Position numbers and translations under genes: made by a program
Shown here: positions 56,343 to 64,000 of the stretch, in pieces
How the letters are laid out: each line of letters begins with the position of its first letter
How positions within the stretch are numbered: position 1 is the stretch's first letter
NCBI GenBank assembly: GCA_018398805.1
Contig: JAGFBZ010002379.1
Location: forward strand, 2,617,501-2,681,500
Origin: Hirundichthys speculiger
Lineage: Eukaryota; Chordata; Actinopteri; Beloniformes; Exocoetidae
Length of the DNA: 64,000 nucleotides
Direction: 5' to 3'
The notes under the pieces: generated by a model
Database searches by the model: none
Told to the model about the DNA's origin: nothing
Seen by the model: the letters and a program-made list of their open reading frames with translations, nothing else

Positions 56343-57250
56343 TAGGGATGTAACGATCCGGAAAATTTGATATCTCGATTATAGTGACCATATTATCACG
56401 GTTTACAATATTATCACGGTATTCTTATTTGCTGTACAAATGTTTAAAAAACATACATTTTAATAATTCCACAAAATCTTGTGAATTTCTTGTCATACTA
56501 AAACATCAAAAGCCAAAATCTTATCAAAATGAAACTTTCACATTAAATGGGCAAACAACTGGCACAGAAAGAGGTTTTACTTTAAATGAACAACATAAGT
56601 AACAGTATTTGTCTGGTGCAAATTTAAATAAACACTTTAACAACCATAGTAGGTCAAAATATGCAAACAATTATCAGGAACAAAAAGTATAGTGCAAGTT
56701 CAAATGAAATAAACTTTTGATTTTAAGCTGAACCTTAAATAAGTATAAATGTGCAAATAAAGAACAGTTGTATAGGAGCCAAATTTGTTGTTATGAATTG
56801 TAGTTCACTCTGTGTGTCTGTAGGTGTCGCTGTGTTGTTACCTGATGGTCAGGTATAAAGGTAGCTGCCTGTTATTGGTTAGATGTTTGACCCGGAAGGG
56901 CAAAAGGTTTTTGACCGCTGTGGCGCTAACTGCCGGCGTTATGGTTTTCGGATCAGTTAATAGAATAAATAAATATTTTAACTGCATCAGGAGAACATCG
57001 TTCTGTTCATTTTTCAATGTCCTGTGTGCTATCACCACTTTCCGCCATGCTCACGTTACGATGCCGATGTTACAAGCTACAAATTCACGCAAGACACAGT
57101 CGCGAGTCGCTCACATACTTGAATGAGGCTGATATTACATATCCCGGTAATCGACCACGATAATGAGATGAAGTCAAACATTAACGGTAATCGTTATCGC
57201 GTAAAACTTTACCACGCTTTACCGTAATACCGGTAACCGTTCCATCCCTA
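56343..57250. mobile_element. hAT-like non-autonomous element (908 bp)
   Basis: The left end reads TAGGGATGTAACGATCCGG. The reverse complement of the right end reads TAGGGATGGAACGGTTACCGG. Flanking 8-mers CATGGAAG (56,335-56,342) and GATGGAAG (57,251-57,258) agree at 7 of 8. Subterminal TATCACGGTTTACAATATTA-type and GGTAATCG/TACCGGTA motifs mirror each other. A 100-codon plus frame inside (56,824-57,126) has no transposase signature. Confidence 0.75.
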
Positions 57251-57258
57251 GATGGAAG

Positions 57259-57788
57259 AGAATTGAAAGTTGAGAGACAACAAAAACATTCGTTACGGAC
57301 AGTTGACCTACTATAACGCAACTAAGATCTAATCGTAAACACGTGTTCATATCATCTCACCCATTTATGCAGCCAATATAGGTCAGTCTTTTAGTTGAAC
57401 ATAAGGAGTCGCATTATGTGTTTTTTTTTTGTAACAAACCACATAAATATAGTACAAAAGCACCATTTTCAATTCTCTCTTTACGGTTATGTTCATAGCA
57501 GTTGGTTTCATATGCATATGCAACTTCTAAGGAACAGCAAACTTGGTGTTATTTGAAACTGGTTGGAGATAAAGATGGGAAAGCTGGAGAACTTTATTCT
57601 GATCTGGATCTGTCATGGTCATGTCACAGTACCCTGCATATCTGAACGGCTGACTGACGTGCAGATTTATGCAGCACCAATCAAAGTGACAGGCTTCTTT
57701 CACCCCTAAATTTCTGAGTTTGCTTGTCACTTTGAGACAAACCATGAGATGTTCTCAAGTACATTTTCGCATGATCACAGTATGTATC
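57259..57788. other. wasf1 intron DNA
   Basis: Nothing identified. Confidence 0.35.
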
Positions 57789-58046
57789 CTTGAAAGCCCC
57801 TCTATGTAGCAATATTACTTCTAAAGACATGGGGGGGGATAAAGATCTGCTGTGCCGACAAAAAAAAGCCACTAACACTAATGCGCTAAGGAGCGGGGAC
57901 GGTCAGGAACATCTCGTAATGCTGCTTTTTACCACTAGAGGTGACTTTGTTGCATCTTATGCCAAGGGCTGACGCATGTATTTTTTTTGTGACATGCTTC
58001 CCCCATGTGGTCAGAAGTGGTATTGCTACATCGAGTGGCTTTCAAG
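57789..58046. mobile_element. Short inverted-repeat element (MITE, 258 bp)
   Basis: The left end reads CTTGAAAGCCCCTCTATGTA then GCAATATTAC. The reverse complement of the right end reads CTTGAAAGCCACTCGATGTA then GCAATACCAC, so about 26 of 30 positions match. No target duplication is evident outside these ends, so the superfamily is open. The interior includes ACCACTAGAGGTG and no coding capacity. Confidence 0.65.
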
Positions 58047-59110
58047 TTTCCTCATTTAAGATGTCAGCATTTTCTGTGACAGAGAATGGGTGGTGAAGCT
58101 GGACATTACAAAAAACGAATGATGTTTCTTTAAGATATGAAACATCCAAAAAAATAAAGATCCACTGACATTTATGGTATTGTGAAATATAGAATTCGTG
58201 TTTGAATACTGAAGAAGCCATTAACATTAGCAGCTCATAAAGTGTGTGGTTATTTCAAACCAGGATGTCAGTTGAGCAGAGACCATGCTAAGACTGAGAT
58301 ATTTTCTTGCAAATAAGATGTGGAAACTGGCAAAGTGAGACTGCAAAGTAAAATATCTTTATTTCTTTTCATTAAGTCGCCAGCTATTTCCTCACTAGTA
58401 GTTTGTGTAAAAGCAGATTTAACACACGGTTATTCACAGACGGTGGTAGGAAGCAGTGATAAATGAGAAGCAGCACAGAGCAGAGAGGAGCAGAGGAAGC
58501 TGCAGTGTTCTAATCTTGTTAGTTTGTGTGTTAGCCTCGGCCTCTGTGGATTAGCAGTAGACTATGTGCTGAGCCAGTCAGAGGAAAGAGAGCTGGTGAG
58601 AGGAAGGTCCCAGGGACTGAATAAGAAAAGAATAGCTGGAGAGAAACTTGGCAAGCAGAGAAGGAAGGTGTTGCTGCTTCTCTTTGAGATTTGGAGCTCA
58701 AGTCCAAGCTTTATTTAGACCGTTCTCAAAAATCTAGATACATGGCTCATGTCTCATTATTGCATCAAATCACATTTCAGCTTTTTCCTCCTCCTGTAGA
58801 TACTTTTATGAAAGGGGCAAAAGATGTTTTCTGAACCCTTTTGTTAGAGTGATCTTTTATTTTTTTTTACTTGTCAGTGATTGGTCCACTGTGAAAATGT
58901 TTTTACCTTACTGTAACACCAACAGCAAAATACTCAGTGAAGAAATCTGTCCCGACTAAAGCATTTCATGTTTGTCCTTATTGTATTCTTTTAAACTTGA
59001 CATTTTCATGGATTATCCATAAAGACTTTCAGTGGAAGGAAAGATTTTCAGCCATCAGGGAAATTGTTGCAAGTATTGTTTGCGGTTACAAGACTACATT
59101 GTGTATATAT
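58047..59110. other. wasf1 intron DNA
   Basis: No exon or repeat was recognised. A purine-rich patch lies at 58,440-58,680. Confidence 0.35.
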
Positions 59111-60391
59111 TAGGGCTGTCAAAGTTAACGCGTTAACGCGTGATTAACGCAAAATAATTTTAACGCAACTAATTTTTTTAACGCGGATTAACGCGAGCCT
59201 TAGCCTGGCTGTTGATGTACAATAGTAGAGAGGAGAGTAGGTTTATTGAGCCTCGGGCCCCGCCGTAGTTGTAGTCCTGTAGTCCTCCGTAGTTTGTCAA
59301 AAGGAAGCCATGCACTGACGTCGACGGCCATGCCGCAGACAGACATAAACAAACCGTGGATACAAAAGATACAATTTTGAATGGTAAGTTTAGCTTCAAA
59401 ACCTTGCCTGATGGCTAACTTCACAAGATAAATGTTTGTGTTTGCTGTCGATGTGAATTTAGTTACCACCGGAGTCCCGACTACTGAAATATCACTTGTC
59501 GGCTAATCAGAGCGCTGATGCAGAGCCCCCCCCCCCCCGTTTGAAGCAAACCACGAAAATATTTTGTATTAAGAACATAAGAGAAAATATTGAGTATATA
59601 TATAATATATATAATGGATTTGGCATTGTAGCAATAAATAAACATGCATTTGTTTTGCATAAAGCAAGCATTTGTGTACTCTCATATTAGGCAAGGCAAC
59701 TTTATTTGTAAAGCACAATTCCTACACAAGGCAATTCAAAGTGCTTTACAGATGCATAAAATCACAAGAAGGCAAATAGAATCATTCCATACAAGCATAA
59801 TAATAATCAATAATAAATAAAATGAATTAATAAAAAAATTAATTAATTAAATTAAAAATGAAGAGTGCAGATAAAATCCTTCCAGTCATCATCTTCACAT
59901 CTAAACAGAACAGTTTTCAGTCTGGATCAGAACATTGTCAGAGTTCAGGTCTGTCTCACATCTTCTAGAAGACTGGTCCATATTTTAGGAGCATAAAACT
60001 GAAATGCAGCTTCACCTTGTTTAGTCCTGACTCTGGACACCAGCAGGAGACCACTACCTGAGGTTCTCAGAGTCCAGGTTGGTTCATATGGATCTAACAT
60101 GTCAGAGATGGACTTTGGAGCCATGAAGAGACTTGAACACAAGTAGAGCTGTTTTAAAGTCTATTCTCTGAGTGACAGGAAGCCAGAGACCTCAGAACTG
60201 GACTAATATGGTCATATTTCCAGGTTCTAGTCAGGACTCATATTAATAAGAATAATACAACTTGAAAAAGATCCGTATAAGGTAGATTTAGAACAGATGA
60301 AAATATGCGATTAATTTCCGATTAATCATGATTAACTATTGACAGTCATGCGATTAATCTGATTAATTATTTTGAGAAATTGACAGCCCTA
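59111..60391. mobile_element. hAT-like element with an L2-like LINE inserted in it
   Basis: A perfect 12-base terminal inverted repeat TAGGGCTGTCAA occurs at both ends. Flanking 8-mers are GTATATAT (59,103-59,110) and ATATATAT (60,392-60,399), 7 of 8 matching though low in complexity. Subterminal runs of TTAACGCG/GATTAATC are characteristic of this group. The left arm has several CpGs around 59,190-59,340 but no transposase motif. About 550 bases of the interior are a LINE insertion. Confidence 0.75.
59690..60245 (-). mobile_element. L2-like LINE 3' end nested in the hAT element
   Basis: Read on the minus strand: a decayed HISPVLRSL segment, then DMLDPYEPTWTLRTSGSGLL, LVSRVRTKQGEAAFQFYAPK, IWTSLLEDVRQT and SRLKTVLFRCEDDDWKDFI. 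These are the C-terminal landmarks of L2-type fish LINE reverse transcriptases. It ends with GCTTTACAAATAAAGTTGCC then TTGCCT, the usual L2-like 3' tail. It is 5'-truncated with internal stops. An A/T-rich patch around 59,815-59,860 separates coding and tail parts. Confidence 0.75.
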
Positions 60392-60850
60392 ATATATATA
60401 TACACATTCATGCCAGTGTTTGACTGGAGGGTTTTGATGAAAACATGTACTTCTGTTTGGACCCTATACGTCATACATGAGTTCAACTACGTTTCATGGA
60501 GCAGAGGATTGCTGGTTCAAGGTCAGGCAGCACATAAAGACTGACATACAGCCAAATAACAATAAGAAAAATCTTGCTGACTTTCCTAACAGCCAGCTTT
60601 CTCACCAGTCTGCTGTTCACTCCTGAGAAGTCTCTGAACAGCAATCCCATAAAATGAAGCCATGTGAATACGAACCTGCTTGTGCATTGCTACGTCCTCG
60701 CCAAGTGGGAATATTCCTCTGCAGTCAGGGAAAATGTATCTTAACATGTGAACAAGTGCATCCCAGATAGAAGTTATTGAGATTTGATTAAAACAAAACA
60801 AAAGATAACAAAAAAATGACATGCAGAAAAGTTGTTTGCAAAAGTCGTTT
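60392..60850. other. wasf1 intron DNA
   Basis: Nothing identified beyond a short TA-rich patch at the left. Confidence 0.35.
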
Positions 60851-60855
60851 AGAGA

Positions 60856-61225
60856 AGCCAGTTGAGGTAGCTCGGATATATATAGTTAGGGTATCCTAAG
60901 TAGATGCCTGAGCCACCTCAACTGGCTCCTCTTGAAGTGGAGGAGCAGCAACTCTACTCTATTCCAAAGTCCATCCCAAATAGCAAAGCTTCTCAGGATG
61001 TCTCTAAAGGAGAGTCCACCCTTCTTTCCACAGTCTCATTCTACCTACAGTTTTTGGCCACAGGCGAGGAGCAGGAACAAAGATTAAATGACAAACGGAG
61101 ACTCTTGCCTTTTGGCACGCTTCATTTTTACCTCATTCATGAACAAAACCCATGAGATACTTCAAGTTTTCCATTTGAGGCAACACCTCACCCAAAACCC
61201 AGAGAGGGCATTCTAACCCTTTCTG
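60856..61225 (-). mobile_element. LINE fragment with an inverted, palindromic end
   Basis: On the minus strand about 61,200-61,140 reads VLGEVLPQMENLKYLMGFVH, matching the VGDEVLPQVEEFKYLGVLF region of a common fish LINE reverse transcriptase. Rightmost CCCAGAGAGGGCA and CAACTGGCTCCTC phrases also fit that element. At the left, AGCCAGTTGAGGTAGCT (60,857-60,873) is the near-exact reverse complement of AGCCACCTCAACTGGCT (60,911-60,927), so the same LINE piece is present in both orientations. Confidence 0.6.
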
Positions 61226-61449
61226 ACTGGTTTATACTGTATAAAGGGGCGAAATGCCCTACGTATTTATTTTACTACTTTTAATCTTTTTGACAAATGT
61301 CAAAATTTGCAAAATCAAAAGCCTTACTGATATGCAGTGAATTGGAGGGCATGCCTATTCACTCCACTGATGTCCTGGTCAAGCTGCATCATTTGGATCC
61401 TTGGAAGAATAGGGGCTACCCCGAGTACTACGGACTGTGACGTGTAAGG

Positions 61450-61780
61450 AGGCAGAACTCACGCTTTTCCGGTCTTTTTAGGCCCGTGCCTTTCTGCACT
61501 AGTGGTTCCTCTGGTTATTCCAGGCAAAGTAGACAGAATCACCACTGATACTGTTTTTGCCGAATTGACAGGAACAGGAATTTCCTGTCAACATTCTTCC
61601 CCTTTTTCTTCTTACCCTCACGCTAAATCAGTGCCTTCCGAATCAGTCAAAGTTTTGTCTTGTTACTTTTTTACCGGAAGGTTTCTTATCTTTCGAAATC
61701 CCCAGATGTATTAGTAACGATTGGTTTGGACTGGTGCTGAGACCTAGTGGATACTGTTTTCCCAGTACTTGGTAGCCCCT
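61450..61780 (-). repeat. Unassigned dispersed repeat, copy 2
   Basis: This is the partner of 7326-7690 in the same orientation. The best-kept part is CTGGTTATTCCAGGCAAAGT followed by AGACAGAATCACCACTG. On the minus strand it reads SVYFAWNN, as in copy 1, but is then interrupted by stops. Its distance from copy 1 (54 kb) argues for dispersal rather than tandem duplication. Confidence 0.6.
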
Positions 61781-62396
61781 TTTCAAAGATTCAGTGAGTC
61801 AAGCAAGATTGGAAAATGTAAAATTCATTGTCTGCAAACTTCATTCAAGCGATATTTCAGCCACCTCACAAGCTTTCTGAAGCTTATTGCAATTATTTTA
61901 GTTTGTAGATGTGCCAACAGCTAATGATGAAGATTCAAGATGTCTAATTGAAAACCATTTTCATCTGACTTTTGACTGGCCTGCAGTCACCGTGATATCC
62001 AGGCAGTGCATTGCATTTCCAGTATTGCTTCAGGTTTTTTCAGTAGCTAGAAAAGTGAACTAATTTTGTCAACAACTAAAGGGGGGGAAAATAAGAGGGG
62101 GAGACAGAAAAATATGTGTTTCTATCAGTTACAGCTTTGATATGTTTTATGTAACAGTTAACTTTCAGTTTTACCAGTACTGAGTGATAATGCAGTCCAA
62201 ACCAACAAGGTGACAGTATGATGATTCGACGTTTAAATCCGAAAAGCACCAATCTAAATACTATAGAACTTTATGTTATGGTTGCGAAATGATTATAATT
62301 ATACTTCTTTAGGGTCTCTCCTACTCTGTCTTCTTTCCTCTGAGTCTTTGCTTTCCACTCTTTCCTGAATCCTGGTCTTTATCTAACTCTGTGCAG
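61781..62396. other. wasf1 intron DNA
   Basis: No repeat was identified. The last ~90 bases are pyrimidine-rich and end in CTCTGTGCAG, a good splice acceptor. Confidence 0.4.
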
Positions 62397-62480
62397 CTGG
62401 AAATGCCTTATCTTGTGTGCCCCAAGAGCCTTATAAGAGCCCTCTCTGAAACCCCTCCTCCCTTCTTTACTCCCCCAGAG
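62397..62480 (+). CDS. Candidate 84-bp cassette exon of wasf1
   Basis: This segment is bounded by a strong pyrimidine tract plus GTGCAG and by a consensus donor, CAGAG then GTAAGA. It is exactly 84 bases and open in phase 0, the phase left by the exon ending at 53,786. It would add 28 residues (LEMPYLVCPKSLIRALSETP, then PPFFTPPE) between the basic segment and the rest of WAVE1. I do not know such a segment in mammalian WAVE1, and it shows no family motif. An open run of 28 codons is not rare by chance, so this is a splice-site prediction rather than an established exon. Confidence 0.3.
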
Positions 62481-63359
62481 GTAAGAACTTCTCCCTTCTC
62501 CTCCCCCTGCTCCGTCGGAGCATCTGCTCCCTGTGCAGCAGCCTGCAGCCCTCACTCCCAACACCCCCTCTTTCCACTCCCCTTCTGGTCTGCTCCGGGC
62601 ATGTGAACTGCCCACTTACAGCCTTTTACTAACAACGCTACAGTGCACCTGCATCCCAGTTCTAGATTTGGGATAAAGCCCAGCAGTCCTTGACATTGAT
62701 TACTTTTTAGCAATTAATCTTCCAGCAAGTTGAAAAACCTAATCAACCCACATTTGTTAGTGTCAGCGAGTTGTCAATGCTGTAATTTAAAAGAATGACA
62801 TCATTGATACGCTTCTGTCTGGCAAAGCTCAGTCAGTTTGCTGCCAGAAAATCAATGCATTTCCTATTTATTTATCTTGATTGCACTGAAAAAATGAAAT
62901 CTCAGCCTGTCTTGAAACCATATGGTATACTCATGTCTAAATATAAAATAAATGAAAAGATGCTTAAATGCATTTTGGGTGCATTTTGCCCATATCTGTT
63001 TAAATGTCAGTTTTATTGATGAAGAAGGATGGCACATGGTGAAAAGGGACTTTGGGATACAGCCATTAATCATACACTTTACTAACAGAAACTTCTCAGA
63101 ACTTGAATAGTTTTGACTAACCTGCACCTTTCTTTGGTCATTAGTTTTACAAATGAGCCAGAACTAACATTCCAGTTTCATTTTTCAGTACTTATGTCTT
63201 TCCCCCTAACATTGCAATAACAAATTCTGGTTATCATTCATAATACATGTGTTGACACTTGCTTTTCTCATCACATAGATTTTACCTACTGCATTATTAC
63301 ATTATGGTAATGTAGTAATCACTGTGTTTACATGGACAACAATATTCTGATACTGTGAC
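62481..63359. other. wasf1 intron DNA
   Basis: C/T-rich to about 62,590, then AT-rich. No further WAVE1 exon (for example one encoding the continuation of the basic region) was found. Confidence 0.4.
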
Positions 63360-64000
63360 CACGTAAGATAAGATAAGATGAGATGTACTTTATCAACATT
63401 CATTGTCTCACAAGGGGGACAGTTTTATTGGGATTAAGTGATTCATATAGCTGCAAATGACCTATATACATGACAAATAGACAATGAAGCAAAGACACTC
63501 ATTGTAATAATATACCATTCAAAATAAAATAATCAGTATAACTATTACCTTTGCAAGCAAAAAAGGAACAAATAAAAATAGTGATCATAAAAATGAGGTA
63601 GCATTAAAAACCCTAAAGTCGTCAACAAGGTAGAACTCCTCATGCATTAAAAAGACCCCTCTTATCAAATATGAGGCAGCAATCTTTCAAGCCACTAATT
63701 AATTCCTGAAAGCAATACCAAGCACAAAAACCTGAAAACTAATTTTGAAAAATGTGCCGGTCAGAAAACAGGGTAGAACGTCACATAATGCAGAGCACGG
63801 TCAAATCAACATGAAACTTTATCAAGGAGCAAGATGGACATCAGAATAAATGAGAGCTTGAGAGGGGTCGTCTTTTAGGCTCTGTAACATCTTCCTGAAG
63901 GTGGCCTGATTGTGTGATGGGTCACTAAGGATCCTGTGTGCTAGTTTGACCACTGAGCCTTCATAGATGCTCCGAAGACAAGGATAGTTTGTTTCCTCCG
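63360..64000 (-). repeat. Probable interspersed repeat running off the right edge
   Basis: AGATAAGATAAGATGAGATG followed by a TACTTTAT string resembles the tail of a common fish repeat (AGATAAGATAAGATACTTTATTGATCC). At the far right the minus strand is open and reads SIYEGSVVKLAHRILSDPSH then NQATFRKMLQSLKDDPSQAL. The combination suggests a mobile element or a degraded exon oriented to the left. The family is not recognised. Confidence 0.4.

Noticed and set aside
62391..62606. 71-codon Pro/Ser-rich plus frame read straight through the donor at 62,481
   Set aside because: The extension past the consensus donor is low-complexity C/T-rich sequence. The shorter exon interpretation is more plausible.

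Overview
This window is ray-finned fish (teleost) genomic DNA. It carries two vertebrate protein genes in a head-to-head layout, long introns with GT-AG borders, and many teleost-type transposable elements (Tc1, hAT-like, RTE-like and L2-like LINEs). No bacterial, plasmid or viral gene was seen.

Layout. At the left edge (1-66, minus strand) is the first 22 codons of a splicing-factor gene matching the N terminus of CDC40/PRP17. From about 67 to 33,792 there is no recognisable protein-coding exon. This stretch holds the spacer between the genes, a CpG-rich block at about 2.92-3.47 kb that is the best candidate for the wasf1 promoter and first non-coding exon, and a long interval with transposon remnants. 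From 33,793 onward, on the plus strand, four consecutive exons of wasf1 (WAVE1/SCAR1) are readable: 33,793-33,947, 41,501-41,635, 49,689-49,842 and 53,669-53,786. They join in phase to give residues 1-180, which is the WAVE-homology domain and the start of the basic segment. The rest of wasf1 (proline-rich region and WCA tail) lies beyond the right edge, unless an 84-bp open, phase-compatible exon-like segment at 62,397-62,480 is part of it.

How the genes relate. CDC40 works in the second step of pre-mRNA splicing. WAVE1 activates Arp2/3 and builds branched actin downstream of Rac. They share no pathway, but they are divergent neighbours in mammals too (human 6q21), so the arrangement looks ancestral and supports both identifications.

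Mobile DNA makes up most of the recognisable remainder. It includes a Tc1 fossil with a nested TTAA-flanked element beside cdc40, RTE-like LINE pieces (13.3-14.3 kb, 34.5-36.7 kb), an L2-like LINE (39.3-41.1 kb, minus), an internally rearranged Tc1 (30.1-30.7 kb), and at least five hAT-like non-autonomous elements with 8-bp target duplications (13.7, 25.9, 38.0, 56.3 and 59.1 kb). Two pairs of diverged repeats could not be assigned to a family. I found no convincing new biological system. The most useful leads are the candidate wasf1 cassette exon, the unassigned repeat pairs and the nested element histories.
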